60,118 nucleotides of DNA from Actinomycetota bacterium (GCA_016870215.1 VGCD01000011.1:1-60118), one strand, 5' to 3'; positions 29,641 to 41,332 are shown, counted from the first letter of the stretch. Program-made: numbers and translations. Notes: generated by a model not told the origin, from the sequence alone.

Positions 29641-29874
29641 GTGTCAATGCGTACGCAGGTGGAAGAAACAATCGAGGTCATTCGCCCGGCTTTGCAGGCC
29701 GATGGTGGCGACATCATTTTGCGAGATGTCGACGAAACGTCTGGCGTCGTGTCCGTTGAGTTAGTGGGTGCTTGCACTACTTGTCCGGCATCTGACCAAA
29801 CCATGAAGGCCGGTATCGAGCGCATCATGAAAGACCGCATCGACGGCGTCACTGCAGTGGTGCAGGTCTCATAA
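29641..29874 (+). CDS. NfuA/NifU C-terminal-type iron-sulfur scaffold
   Basis: A 77-residue NifU C-terminal domain (RPALQADGGDIILRDV, then GACTTCPAS with the CxxC that holds a [4Fe-4S] cluster between two subunits). It has no A-type domain, so it is a minimal carrier. GTG 29641 is preceded by TACATT (29627-29632) with an 8-base gap; ATG 29647 is two codons later and also possible. The GTG of meaB follows its stop directly. Confidence 0.9.
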   Translation: MSMRTQVEETIEVIRPALQADGGDIILRDVDETSGVVSVELVGACTTCPASDQTMKAGIERIMKDRIDGVTAVVQVS

Positions 29875-30837
29875 GTGTCGCTCCGCTCCACATCGCCGCA
29901 CGAACTATTCGACGCCGCATCAAAGGGTGACCGAGGTGCGTTGGCGCGAACATTGTCTTTGCTCGAACGTGGTGGCGACGCAGCCCGCGAGCTTGGTCGG
30001 CTTGCGTATCCGAAAAGTGGAAGTGCTTACACCGTAGGTATTACTGGTGCTCCTGGCGCCGGCAAGAGCACGCTCACGAGCGCCACCATCAAGCACATCA
30101 GATCGCAATCCATCGAAGTGGCAGTGCTCGCCATCGATCCGTCGTCACCGTTCACAGGTGGCGCCATTCTTGGTGATCGTGTGCGCATGCAAGATCACGC
30201 CCTCGACACCGGAGTCTTCATTCGGTCGATGGCAACTCGCGGACATTTGGGTGGCCTGTCGTTGGCCACGCCCGAGGCCATCCGTTTGCTCGATGCGGTG
30301 GGGAAGAAGTGGATCCTCGTCGAGACCGTCGGAGTGGGTCAGGTCGAAGTGGAGATCGCAGGCAAGGCAGACACGACTGTTGTCGTGGTGAACCCGGGGT
30401 GGGGTGATTCGGTCCAGGCGAACAAAGCCGGTCTCATGGAAATCGCCGACATCTTTGTCATCAACAAATCAGACCGCAAGGGTGCGGATGAGACCAGACG
30501 TGACCTTGAGCAGATGCTCGACTTGTCAGATTTGTCAACTGATGATTGGCGACCACCGGTGCTGGCGACTGTCGGTACAAGTGGCGAGGGCGTGCCAGCA
30601 CTGTGGGATGAAGTCATTCGCCATCGACAGTACATCGACGCCAGTGGCGAGCTTGCCCGGCGACGCGAGTTTCGTTTACGAGAAGAGTTACGTGAGATCG
30701 TGGCCAGACGACTCGAAGACCGCGCCCGCGACATCCTCACTGGTGAGCGATGGGATGCAATTCAGATGAGTGTTATCGAGCGTCACACAGACCCTTGGTC
30801 GGCCGCAGATGAAATGTTGCGAGGTGTCGGCGCATGA
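29875..30837 (+). CDS. meaB: MeaB/ArgK-type GTPase, chaperone of a B12-dependent mutase
   Basis: G3E-type GTPase that protects and loads adenosylcobalamin-dependent acyl-CoA mutases such as methylmalonyl-CoA mutase. Walker A is GITGAPGAGKSTL, VLAIDPSSPFTGGAILGDR is the family signature, NKSD is the guanine-recognition motif, and ETVGVGQVE is switch-like. Starts with GTG with no gap after the preceding stop and overlaps the next gene by ATGA. No mutase gene lies in the window, so the partner is elsewhere. Confidence 0.92.
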   Translation: MSLRSTSPHELFDAASKGDRGALARTLSLLERGGDAARELGRLAYPKSGSAYTVGITGAPGAGKSTLTSATIKHIRSQSIEVAVLAIDPSSPFTGGAILGDRVRMQDHALDTGVFIRSMATRGHLGGLSLATPEAIRLLDAVGKKWILVETVGVGQVEVEIAGKADTTVVVVNPGWGDSVQANKAGLMEIADIFVINKSDRKGADETRRDLEQMLDLSDLSTDDWRPPVLATVGTSGEGVPALWDEVIRHRQYIDASGELARRREFRLREELREIVARRLEDRARDILTGERWDAIQMSVIERHTDPWSAADEMLRGVGA

Positions 30838-31616
30838 GCGACAACTTGGCCAAAGTGTTGATTGAAACGCCTGAATTCGGCGTTGCCCGCATCACGTTGA
30901 ACAACCCCAAGATGAATGCCTTGTCTGCAGAAGTTCTTGCTGCACTCTTCGATGCCACACAAGACTCGCGCGTCTCCACTGCCGCAGCAGTCATCATCAG
31001 TGGAGGTCCTCGGCTATTTGCGGCGGGTGCCGATGTCACCGAATTCGGTGGCCAACGCGAAGCACGTCAGGTCACCGACAACTTTCATCGCACCGCCGAT
31101 GCCATTGCTGCATTGCAAGGGTTCGTGATCGCATCAATCAGTGGTTATGCCCTCGGCGGCGGATGTGAGATTGCACTTGCATGCGACTATCGCATCGCGT
31201 CCACGAAAGCGGTGTTCGGGCAACCGGAGGTGTTACTCGGCATCATTCCTGGTGGTGGCGGAACGCAACGTCTGCCGCGAGTGGTTGGTCGCTCGCGCGC
31301 TCTCGAGATGATGGTGACTGGTCGGCAGGTGCCAAGTGACGAAGCACTTCGTATCGGGTTGGCCGACGAGGTGACCGACCCCGATCGCCTCGACGAGCGC
31401 TCGCTCGAGTTGGCTTGCGCAGTGGCCTCCGGAGCGACTGTCGCACAGCGACTTATCAAACGCGCCGTCGATGATGGCATCGATCGCCCGCTTGTGGATG
31501 GGCTTGCGCATGAGCGTGATCTCTTTGTCGAAGTGTTCGCATCAGAAGACAGCCGCATAGGTGTGACGAGTTTCCTGCAGAACGGTCCTGGCAAAGCCAC
31601 TTTTACTGGACGTTGA
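30834..31616 (+). CDS. Enoyl-CoA hydratase/isomerase
   Basis: Crotonase-fold enzyme of 260 residues that hydrates enoyl-CoA thioesters. The oxyanion-hole segments are FAAGADVTEF and SGYALGGGCEIALACDYRIA, and both catalytic Glu positions of hydratases are present (GGGCE and FGQPEVLLGI), which favours a true hydratase. It overlaps meaB by ATGA, a link to propionate or branched-chain acyl-CoA breakdown. Precise substrate unknown. Confidence 0.92.
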   Translation: MSDNLAKVLIETPEFGVARITLNNPKMNALSAEVLAALFDATQDSRVSTAAAVIISGGPRLFAAGADVTEFGGQREARQVTDNFHRTADAIAALQGFVIASISGYALGGGCEIALACDYRIASTKAVFGQPEVLLGIIPGGGGTQRLPRVVGRSRALEMMVTGRQVPSDEALRIGLADEVTDPDRLDERSLELACAVASGATVAQRLIKRAVDDGIDRPLVDGLAHERDLFVEVFASEDSRIGVTSFLQNGPGKATFTGR

Positions 31617-31619
31617 CCG

Positions 31620-32327
31620 GTGTCACGCCAACTCGTGCCACAAGACATGCGCGATGTCGTACGCGCATCCGTTGTCATCGGAATTGCAAGTGGCATTTAC
31701 GCCATCTCGTTCGGTGTGTTGTCCGTGAGCGCAGGTGCGTCGGTGCTGCAGACGTGTCTGTTCTCATTGTTGGTCTTCACCGGTGCCTCACAATTCTCAG
31801 CAGTCAGTGTGATCTCGGCTGGTGGTTCTGTGGCGAGCGCTGTGAGCGGCGGACTACTGCTCGCAGCGCGCAATGGTGTGTACGGGCTTGCGCTGTCGCC
31901 ATCGATCAAAGGTTCACTTGCAAAGCGAATGTTTGCAGCACAGTTCGTGATCGACGAGACAACAGCCATGACATCTGCTGCACCTGATCAGCGTTCGAAA
32001 GATTGGGCATTCTGGTCGTGTGCAGTCATGTTGTTCACCTGTTGGAATATCGGAACGCTCATCGGCGCACTTGCTGGTTCGTCGATTGATCCCAAGAGCT
32101 TTGGTCTCGACGCCGCTTTTCCCGTGGTGTTCGTCGCGATGGTTGCTCCGCATCTCACTACGCGCAGTGGTCGGCGAGCAGCTGCAATCGGGGCGACTGT
32201 CACCATTGCATTGACCCCTTTTCTGCCGATCGGTCTGCCGATTCTGCTGTCGGCTGTTGGGGTCTTCGTCGGGCTGTTGCCGCACGAAGATGCACCCGTC
32301 TCGGCAACATCTGAGGCATCGCCATGA
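31620..32327 (+). CDS. azlC: AzlC-family branched-chain amino acid exporter subunit
   Basis: Large subunit of a two-component exporter of branched-chain amino acids and analogues. About seven membrane helices with the family block LVFTGASQFSAVSVISAGGS and AARNGVYGLALSP. The GTG start lies three bases after the hydratase stop, and the stop overlaps azlD (ATGA). Confidence 0.88.
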   Translation: MSRQLVPQDMRDVVRASVVIGIASGIYAISFGVLSVSAGASVLQTCLFSLLVFTGASQFSAVSVISAGGSVASAVSGGLLLAARNGVYGLALSPSIKGSLAKRMFAAQFVIDETTAMTSAAPDQRSKDWAFWSCAVMLFTCWNIGTLIGALAGSSIDPKSFGLDAAFPVVFVAMVAPHLTTRSGRRAAAIGATVTIALTPFLPIGLPILLSAVGVFVGLLPHEDAPVSATSEASP

Positions 32328-32635
32328 GTTGGTGGTTGGTCATCTGGTTGTCGGTAGGTGCGTACTTATTGAAGGTTGTCGGTGTTGTCGTGCTCGGCGG
32401 TCGCACATTGCCAGTGGTCATCAATCGATGCTTGGCACTCATTCCTGCCGCGCTGCTCGCAGCACTCATCATGAAAGACACGCTCACGTCCGGACAAGAC
32501 CTGGTGATTGATGCTCGCGTCGTGGGGGTTGCTGTCGCGACTTTCGCCACCATGCGACGTCTGCCATTAACTGCAGTGCTGATTCTCGGAGTTGGCTCTA
32601 CCGCCCTGGTGCGGGCAGTGGCAGGTGTGATTTAG
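32324..32635 (+). CDS. azlD: AzlD-family exporter subunit
   Basis: Small partner of AzlC, 103 residues, with four hydrophobic segments (WWLVIWLSVGAYLLKVVGVV, then LPVVINRCLALIPAALLAAL). It starts by overlap with azlC, and its stop overlaps the convergent SRPBCC gene by four bases. Together the pair should export leucine, isoleucine, valine or analogues. Confidence 0.85.
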   Translation: MSWWLVIWLSVGAYLLKVVGVVVLGGRTLPVVINRCLALIPAALLAALIMKDTLTSGQDLVIDARVVGVAVATFATMRRLPLTAVLILGVGSTALVRAVAGVI

Positions 32636-33075
32636 TTCGACTCGACGAGTTTCTTTAGCGCAACCAGATTGCGGCGCCAGATGAATTTCATGACAACTTT
32701 GCCGCCGATGATTTCGCCCAGCTTTCCGCCGAGCCACCACGGAAATGACAAGTCTTCAGTCCAGGTGAAGGCAGTTTTTCCGGGTGCTTCCTCATCAAGT
32801 GTGAAGCGACCAGTGCCGGTGACCACTCCGGTGTGGCGAACACCCATGGCCTTACCTGGTGTCCACTCTGTGATGGTCATTTCGTCAACCAAGGTGATGG
32901 GTCCGACTTTGGTGTCACAGAGAAACGTGGTGCCCACTCCGCGCGTCTGCTCGGTGGTGAATCGAATTGCGACGGCATCAGCCATCCAATCGACATGCCG
33001 TTCGACTGGTTCGACTATTTCCCAGACGCGCGCAACCGGTGCGTCGATGGTGACTGAAACCTGAATACGTCCCAT
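32632..33075 (-). CDS. SRPBCC (START-like) protein
   Basis: A 147-residue protein of the polyketide cyclase/START-like fold: IQVSVTIDAPVARVWEIVEP at the N-terminus and a helix with WWLGGKLGEIIGGKVVMKF at the C-terminus. Such proteins bind hydrophobic ligands. ATG 33075 starts the conserved first strand; the open frame upstream runs into galT. It follows galT with a 10-base gap, so it is probably in the same transcript. Confidence 0.8.
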   Translation of the reverse strand: MGRIQVSVTIDAPVARVWEIVEPVERHVDWMADAVAIRFTTEQTRGVGTTFLCDTKVGPITLVDEMTITEWTPGKAMGVRHTGVVTGTGRFTLDEEAPGKTAFTWTEDLSFPWWLGGKLGEIIGGKVVMKFIWRRNLVALKKLVESN

Positions 33076-33085
33076 GGCGCGTTCG

Positions 33086-34069
33086 TCAGACCGCAGCCGA
33101 CGTTTTGCGCAGTTCTGCAGCAGCGTCTTCTGGTGGCGCAACATTGATCATGACGCCGGTTCCGCGTTCGAAACCTGCGGTTGTGCTGAGTTTTGGCCAG
33201 AGGTGCACATGCCAGTGGTACTGACCAGAGTGGTGTGAAGGAGCGGTGTGGAACGCGACGTTGAAGGCAATGTCGCCGAGGGTGCGCACCAACTGATCAA
33301 GAGCATCGCGAATGGCACGACCGACACCAGCGAGAGTGGTGTTGGTTGAGTCAGTGATGTGAGCATCGTGTGAGCGCGGCATGATGAGCAACTCGTACGG
33401 TCCGGCACTCCAGAAGGGGCACACGACAACCGCGTCATCAGTTTCGACGATTACGCGTTCGCGCTCGGCACATTCAGCTTCGATGGTGGTGCAGATGATG
33501 CACCCGCCCTTGAAACGCTCAAAGGCGCGCTCTTCTTCGAGAATTTCACCTGGAACGAAGGGGAGACCCAGCAATTGACCGTGAGGGTGCGACAACGATG
33601 CTCCGGCTTCGCGACCATGGTTGATGAATGCTTGTGTGTACCGCACGTTCGGCAATTTGCCGTGTGCCATGAATCGGTCGCGCAATGTCATCATCATGTC
33701 GGCGATGATTTCGTCGTCGAATTCGTTGACGCGTCCGTCGTGCGAGCGTCCCAATACGAACACTTCGTGTGTGCCACTGGCTTCGGCCATGACGTGGACA
33801 GGTCCGAGGTTGCGCACGGCAAGTGATTCATCGCCTTCGAATGCAGGGAACTTGTTGGCGACAACGCGCAGTGTCCATTCACCGTTTCTGTCGCGCTGTT
33901 CGAGCAGCATTTCGCGCTCGCTCTCTTGCCCGGGGCAGAACGGACATGGCCGGCTCGGGTCGGCTTCGACTTGTGTGCTGCGTGGCGCGAAGTCAGAGGG
34001 GCGCTTGGCCCTGTTTGACACCACCGTGACCCATCGGCCGGTGAGGATATTCAAGCGAAGTTGACTCAC
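33086..34069 (-). CDS. galT: Galactose-1-phosphate uridylyltransferase
   Basis: HIT-superfamily enzyme of the Leloir pathway, 327 residues. CPFCPG gives two zinc ligands, ASLSHPHGQLLGLPF holds the catalytic HPH, and HWHVHLWPK near the end is the second His block. Other nucleotidyltransferases of this family are possible because no galK or galE gene is nearby. The GTG start is preceded by TATCCT (34084-34079) and nine bases, within the gap after the methyltransferase. Confidence 0.85.
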   Translation of the reverse strand: MSQLRLNILTGRWVTVVSNRAKRPSDFAPRSTQVEADPSRPCPFCPGQESEREMLLEQRDRNGEWTLRVVANKFPAFEGDESLAVRNLGPVHVMAEASGTHEVFVLGRSHDGRVNEFDDEIIADMMMTLRDRFMAHGKLPNVRYTQAFINHGREAGASLSHPHGQLLGLPFVPGEILEEERAFERFKGGCIICTTIEAECAERERVIVETDDAVVVCPFWSAGPYELLIMPRSHDAHITDSTNTTLAGVGRAIRDALDQLVRTLGDIAFNVAFHTAPSHHSGQYHWHVHLWPKLSTTAGFERGTGVMINVAPPEDAAAELRKTSAAV

Positions 34070-34098
34070 TGCTCTCTAAGGATACGGCCGCAGCCTCG

Positions 34099-34851
34099 CT
34101 AAGTGGCGACATGGAACCTACTTATGTGTCGTGAAATATGTGGTGCCCAGGGTGCGCCACTGCCGTCGGCGACGCGTTCAACACAGTGCAGACCACTTTG
34201 TCGTGCAAGTGCATCGAACTGTGCCGGTGTCCAGTACCTGATCGACCATGGGTATCTCCGAACATCACGCGGCGAGGCGAAATGAACGAATTCTCCGGTC
34301 ACGGTTTGGGTGCGCACGTCGTGGGTGCTCGTACTGAGCATGTTGTGCCCGCCACGGGACACAGCAACTGGTCCGCGAGAGGTCATGTCGTCGCCATTGA
34401 GGGGGGTGGCCATATCGACGAAAAAGTCCCCGTCGTGTCGGAGGACGCGTGCAACCTCTTGCAGGCAACTCACAAGAGCATCATCATCCGAAAGATTGAA
34501 GATCGTGTTGTAGCCACAGAACACCACATCAAAGGGACCCTGTGGGAGGGAAGATGCCATGTCACCGTGGACAGCTGTCACGGGAAGGCTGCCGTGCCGA
34601 GTTCTCAGTCGCTCGAGCATGGAGGTCGATGAGTCGATACCGACGAACTCATCATGCGAATGGCCCCTCGCAGCCATGAAGGACTCGACAAGCCGTCCGG
34701 TGCCGACTCCCAACTCAAGCACTCGAAGATGGTCGTGTTCGCTTCGACAACGGGTGATGTAGGAGATGAAGTCTGCATCGTCAAGGTCGGAGTACCACTC
34801 GTCGTATACCGGCGCGAATACTTCTCCGTAGCGCGCAGCATCGGTGCCCAT
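34099..34851 (-). CDS. SAM-dependent methyltransferase, class I
   Basis: A 250-residue Rossmann methyltransferase. The SAM-binding loop is LRVLELGVGTGRLVESF, followed by FVGIDSSTSML and VHGDMASSLP. The second half (YPWSIRYWTPAQFDALARQSG) has the usual C-terminal strand-helix order of small-molecule methyltransferases. Substrate unknown. It diverges from the cysteine desulfurase gene. Confidence 0.85.
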   Translation of the reverse strand: MGTDAARYGEVFAPVYDEWYSDLDDADFISYITRCRSEHDHLRVLELGVGTGRLVESFMAARGHSHDEFVGIDSSTSMLERLRTRHGSLPVTAVHGDMASSLPQGPFDVVFCGYNTIFNLSDDDALVSCLQEVARVLRHDGDFFVDMATPLNGDDMTSRGPVAVSRGGHNMLSTSTHDVRTQTVTGEFVHFASPRDVRRYPWSIRYWTPAQFDALARQSGLHCVERVADGSGAPWAPHISRHISRFHVAT

Positions 34852-34905
34852 GGGGACAGTTCAGCACGAGACCTACCCGTGATGGGTATCGGTAGCCTTG
34901 ACAAT

Positions 34906-36087
34906 GTGAGCGACACACGTGCAAAGGCTGCTGGAGAGGGTTACATCTACCTCGACCACGCTGCGACGTCGCCGTTGCGCCCTGAAGCGCGCGAGGCAAT
35001 GGATCCGTTTCACGATGTCGTGTTTGCCAACCCGTCTGGCTCTCACCGTTTCTCGCGAGTTGCGCGTCGCGCCATCGATGAAGCTCGTGATGTTGTAGCC
35101 GAGGTGATTGGTTGCCGGCCCGGGGAAGTGGTCTTCACAAGTGGTGGAACCGAGGGAGCAAACTCTGCGGTCTTTGGTGCAGTGCGACGCCACGGAGGTG
35201 TAGCGGTGTGCTCTGCAGCCGAGCATCATGCGGTGTTGCACTGTGTCGAGCATGTCGGTGGGCGAGTACTTCCGGTGTCGAGCACAGGTGCCCTTGATGC
35301 AACTGTCGTACGTGAGACCTTGCACAGTGATGACGGCACCTCTGTGGTGTCGGTGATGGCGGTGAACAACGAAGTTGGTGTCGTCAGCGACATGGTTGAA
35401 ATCTCTCGAGCAGTTCGTCGACGAGCACCGCAAGCAATTCTGCACACCGATGCCGTGCAGGCCGCATGTTGGCTCGACTTGTGCGAGATCTGGCCTCATG
35501 TCGATGTCATGACACTGTCGGCGCACAAGTTTGGTGGACCCAAGGGAATCGGAATCATGGCCGTTCGAGAAGGGGTGAGTCTTGAACCACTCATTCACGG
35601 CGGCGGACAAGAGCGCGACCGACGAAGCGGCACGCATAACGTCGCTGGCATCGTGGGTGCCACAGCGGCTCTCGCCGTGACGCATGTTCAACGACCAGAA
35701 GAAATGGTTCGCATCGGAAAACTGCGTGAGGCGCTAATCACCGGACTTCTTGGTGCAGTCGACGGGTGCTCGCTTACGGTTGACGCTCAGATTGTGGTGC
35801 CCGGAATAGTTCATGTGTGTATCGAAGGCATCGAAAACGAGGCACTCCTGTTCTTGCTAGATGAACAGGGTCTGTGCGCATCAGCCGCATCTGCGTGCGC
35901 AAGCGGGGCCATGGAGCCTTCTCATGTTCTGGCGGCGATGAATGTGTCGAAGTCTCGGTCGATGGGCGCGTTGCGATTGAGTCTTGGTCACACCACAACT
36001 CAGCAAGATGTTGACGATGCAGTGCGCATCGTGACTGACGCGGCTTCGACATTGCGGTCACGGTCGAGCACGGCAGGTGTGCGATGA
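34906..36087 (+). CDS. Cysteine desulfurase (IscS/NifS class)
   Basis: PLP enzyme that strips sulfur from cysteine to a protein persulfide. Key parts are YLDHAATSPLRPEAREAM, the PLP-lysine block TLSAHKFGGPKG and the catalytic-Cys loop SAACASGAMEPSHVL-like (ASACASGAMEPSHVL). The open frame extends to 34654, but GTG 34906 is favoured by TAGCCT (34893-34898) with a 7-base gap; ATG 34882 is possible. The stop overlaps mnmA as ATGA, so this desulfurase probably feeds tRNA thiolation. Confidence 0.93.
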   Translation: MSDTRAKAAGEGYIYLDHAATSPLRPEAREAMDPFHDVVFANPSGSHRFSRVARRAIDEARDVVAEVIGCRPGEVVFTSGGTEGANSAVFGAVRRHGGVAVCSAAEHHAVLHCVEHVGGRVLPVSSTGALDATVVRETLHSDDGTSVVSVMAVNNEVGVVSDMVEISRAVRRRAPQAILHTDAVQAACWLDLCEIWPHVDVMTLSAHKFGGPKGIGIMAVREGVSLEPLIHGGGQERDRRSGTHNVAGIVGATAALAVTHVQRPEEMVRIGKLREALITGLLGAVDGCSLTVDAQIVVPGIVHVCIEGIENEALLFLLDEQGLCASAASACASGAMEPSHVLAAMNVSKSRSMGALRLSLGHTTTQQDVDDAVRIVTDAASTLRSRSSTAGVR

Positions 36088-37142
36088 AAGTCTTGGTGGC
36101 GATGTCGGGTGGGGTCGACTCGTCGGTGGCTGCGCTCTTGTTGCGTGAACAAGGTCATGACATCGTCGGCGTCACCATGCGACTGTGGGGAGGCGAGAGT
36201 GACACGGGTTGTTGTTCAGTGAGCGATGTCGATGACGCACGCCGAGTTGCCCAGCAACTTGATGTTGATCACTTGGTGTTCAATTTCGCCGAAGACTTCG
36301 ATGCCCACGTGGTTGATCCGTACGTTCGAGCTCACGAAACCGGGGTCACACCGAACCCTTGCGTGGAGTGCAACAGACATCTCAAATTCGACAGATTGCT
36401 CGAGCGCGCTGACGCTCTCGGATTCGACGCCGTGGCGACTGGTCATCACGCTCGAATCACCACCGATGAGCGAGGAGCTCTACGAGTCACGCGCGGTGCC
36501 GATATGCAGAAGGATCAAAGCTACGTCGTGCATATGTTGCATGAACGTGCGCTCGACCGCACCCTCTTCCCAGTGGGCGGCCTCACAAAGGCTGATGTTC
36601 GGTCACTCGCGTCACAACACGGCCTTCGAACTGCCAGCAAGCCCGACAGCCAAGATGTCTGTTTCATTCAATCGACGACAGGTCGCGAAGGATTTCTCGA
36701 ACGACGAATGACATTCAACCCTGCAGAAGTGGTGGACACCGACGGGCGCCCTGCGGGACATGTTGCAGCTGTCGAGTTGGTGACTGTCGGGCAGCGTCGC
36801 GGTCTCAACCTCGGTGGTGGGGACAAGCGTTACGTGGTCGATGTTGATGTGGTAACGCGTCGAGTAGTTGTTGGTGGCGAAGAAGATCTCCTCACCAACA
36901 TCACGCTGGTAAATCAATTGAGTTGGCCACATACAACGGACAAGCCGGTTGCTGCGCGACAGGTGCTGGTGCAGGGCAGCGCCCACGGTGCGCGTCACGA
37001 AGCCACCATCGCGTCAGCAGGTGACGATGTGGTCAGCATTGAGTGGAAACGTCCGCAACGACGAATCGCGCCTGGTCAGACTGTCGTCTTTTACGACCTT
37101 GCTGACACGCATGTCGTGGGTGGTGGAATCGTCACTTCGTAA
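36084..37142 (+). CDS. mnmA: tRNA-uridine 2-sulfurtransferase
   Basis: Makes 2-thiouridine at the wobble base of Lys, Glu and Gln tRNAs. PP-loop MSGGVDSSVAALLL, first catalytic Cys in NPCVECNRHLKF (Cys93), second in DSQDVCFIQ (Cys193), and a beta-barrel C-terminal domain. Its 352 residues are normal. It is co-translated with the cysteine desulfurase that supplies sulfur, and no tusA-like carrier gene is seen next to them. Its end overlaps the convergent membrane-protein gene by 11 bases. Confidence 0.96.
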   Translation: MKVLVAMSGGVDSSVAALLLREQGHDIVGVTMRLWGGESDTGCCSVSDVDDARRVAQQLDVDHLVFNFAEDFDAHVVDPYVRAHETGVTPNPCVECNRHLKFDRLLERADALGFDAVATGHHARITTDERGALRVTRGADMQKDQSYVVHMLHERALDRTLFPVGGLTKADVRSLASQHGLRTASKPDSQDVCFIQSTTGREGFLERRMTFNPAEVVDTDGRPAGHVAAVELVTVGQRRGLNLGGGDKRYVVDVDVVTRRVVVGGEEDLLTNITLVNQLSWPHTTDKPVAARQVLVQGSAHGARHEATIASAGDDVVSIEWKRPQRRIAPGQTVVFYDLADTHVVGGGIVTS

Positions 37143-38007
37143 GTGCTGCGATTGCGGCGGAAAGGTGACGCGGCGCAACAGCAAAAGACGACACGTGTAG
37201 TGCTTCCGTAGTTCCGAACATTCGCATGGTGATTGGAGCAAGCACCACTTTGTCTGGTGTGTTCAGAGACATGACAAGTCGTCGACCGATGACGCCGCCG
37301 GTGAGGTCAGCCTCTTCACTAGGTGAGTCAGATGGTGTTGCGGCAAGGAGATTCGATCGGCGCACCATGAACGTTTCGGCCAATACCAAATGGTCGTGGA
37401 TGACGACACCCGCGGGAACAATCACCAGCCATCGCCGGGCGAGTTGATGCAGGCGCCGTGGCACTTTGAACGAGGCTGCGACAGCAAGAGTCGTCACGAT
37501 GGCTCCGAATACGTACGAGTGTGCGGCAATGAGCAAAGGTCCAACAACAATCGCCGCCGTGTATGCAAGTTGCACCACAATCGCAGGCGCTATGTAAGGA
37601 AGTGGTGTGCGAAGTGGGAACCGTGTTTCGTCGCCATACGCGGATGCCTGCACCATTGTTTGAGAGATGTGTGAACTGGAGGTCAGTGCAGTGACACCGG
37701 CGACCGCGATGATGGCAACTGTGATTGCGAAAGTGTCTCGCCCGTCACCGTAAGCATGACGAACTTGGCTGGCCACGAGCACAATCAGCGGAACCGTCAC
37801 CAACCGCGTAGCTGTGAGCCCGATGGGTGTAAGCGCTATCGACGACAACAATCCGATTGCCCCGAGTGTCCAGCCACCGATGATGAGCACCACATTGACT
37901 GGGGTCGAATGGTGAGCGGCGACATGCCACGGCGAGGCGAGCAGGAGAGCGACCCATGACAATCGCAGAATCCACACGAGGCGAGTCGATGTCGGGTTCA
38001 CCCCCAT
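37132..38007 (-). CDS. Uncharacterised membrane protein, 291 residues
   Basis: Not recognised. It has six or seven hydrophobic segments in the first 190 residues (for example VWILRLSWVALLLASPWHVA, WTLGAIGLLSSIALTPIGL), and a cytoplasmic C-terminal part that reads like a PH-type or similar domain (WLVIVPAGVVIHDHLVLAET). ggag lies six bases before the ATG. Its 3' end overlaps mnmA in convergent orientation. Confidence 0.75.
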   Translation of the reverse strand: MGVNPTSTRLVWILRLSWVALLLASPWHVAAHHSTPVNVVLIIGGWTLGAIGLLSSIALTPIGLTATRLVTVPLIVLVASQVRHAYGDGRDTFAITVAIIAVAGVTALTSSSHISQTMVQASAYGDETRFPLRTPLPYIAPAIVVQLAYTAAIVVGPLLIAAHSYVFGAIVTTLAVAASFKVPRRLHQLARRWLVIVPAGVVIHDHLVLAETFMVRRSNLLAATPSDSPSEEADLTGGVIGRRLVMSLNTPDKVVLAPITMRMFGTTEALHVSSFAVAPRHLSAAIAALTK

Positions 38008-38167
38008 AGTGTGCTCCGCATAGGCGCCGGAACTCCATTCTCAATAAAGTCGCAATCAGCGTTCGAAGTCAGCAGCTAATGGGTTTGACCACGAGAGGGA
38101 AAGGGGGTTGGTCTTGGCGCCGCAGCACCGCACCGTCTCGTCTCGCGTCGAAGCCGGTGGCCATGCC

Positions 38168-39202
38168 ATGTCGGCAATCGATGTCATTGAAGCGTTCGCG
38201 ACAATGGGAGTCGGCAGCCTTCCCCATCGCGATGCCGAAGCGGCTGCGGCGTTCGCGTGGGACTTAACCACCATTCCCACCTTGCCCACTCTTCCCCGTC
38301 GATCACCCGCGGAAGGAATGGTTGCGCAAGCTCTCGTTGGCATTGAAGGTGTGACAGTCGGGCAGTACGGCGGCATCGGTGTCGACCCCCAGGTTCTCGA
38401 ACGTGACGTTCCGACCACAGTTGACCTCGGCGCTGATGCCTTCGTCGGTTATCGCGCTTTCTTCGAAGCCGCGCGGCAAGAACCCGTGCGGGTGGCCACT
38501 CCGTTGTTGAAGTGGCAGTGCATTGGGCCATTGACGCTCGCGCTTGCACTTCGCAGAAGTGGGCTTTCGCCCACCGCTGCATCTTCCTTGGCGTTGCGCG
38601 CTGTTCGCGCACACGTGCGTGCAGTGCAACATCACTTGGAAGAGGTTTTCCCCATCGCACGTCAACTTGTGGTGCTCGATGAACCGTCGCTTAACTCACT
38701 CATGTTCGACGAGCCAGAGATGTCATCTGACCTGGTTGTTGATCTCGTGAGTGGGGCTTTGGCGGCAATCGGTAACGACCACCTCTCGGGAGTTCATTGT
38801 TGTGGTGATGTTGATTGGCCAGTGCTGTTGTCAATCGGATCATCTGTCATCTCCGTGCCTGTGCCATCAGGAAGAAACCTCGATGATGCGTCCATGTATG
38901 CGAGTCGTCTCTCGGACATGTTGCAGCGCGGTGGCATGATTGCTTGGGGTGTCATTCGCACTGACGGTCCGATTGCGCAAACTCCTGAAGGTGCATGGCG
39001 ACGACTGTCTGAGGCGTGGTCACATCTTTGCGCTAGTGGGGTCGACAGAAACTTATTGACGACTCACAGTTTTTTCAGCCCCGCCTGCGGACTCGGAACT
39101 CATACAGACGGTGTCGCTCGACATGTGATGGGACTTCTCGCCGACGTGGCAACACGTGCGTCGCAACAGGTGTCCAGCTCGTCTGCCACACCTGGCTTCT
39201 AG
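38168..39202 (+). CDS. MetE/UROD-superfamily protein with a zinc site
   Basis: A 344-residue protein like the C-terminal barrel of cobalamin-independent methionine synthase. Early block MGVGSLPHRDAEAA, a conserved VVLDEPSLNSLMF strand, and likely zinc ligands in GVHCCGDVDW (His and Cys spaced HxC) and FSPACGLGT (Cys). The N-terminal half of true MetE is missing, so it probably transfers methyl or another one-carbon group on a different substrate. The start is uncertain: ATG 38168 chosen, TTG 38108 with a purine-rich upstream tract is an alternative. Confidence 0.75.
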   Translation: MSAIDVIEAFATMGVGSLPHRDAEAAAAFAWDLTTIPTLPTLPRRSPAEGMVAQALVGIEGVTVGQYGGIGVDPQVLERDVPTTVDLGADAFVGYRAFFEAARQEPVRVATPLLKWQCIGPLTLALALRRSGLSPTAASSLALRAVRAHVRAVQHHLEEVFPIARQLVVLDEPSLNSLMFDEPEMSSDLVVDLVSGALAAIGNDHLSGVHCCGDVDWPVLLSIGSSVISVPVPSGRNLDDASMYASRLSDMLQRGGMIAWGVIRTDGPIAQTPEGAWRRLSEAWSHLCASGVDRNLLTTHSFFSPACGLGTHTDGVARHVMGLLADVATRASQQVSSSSATPGF

Positions 39203-41323
<2,121 letters not shown>

Positions 41324-41332
41324 TTGGTGTGC

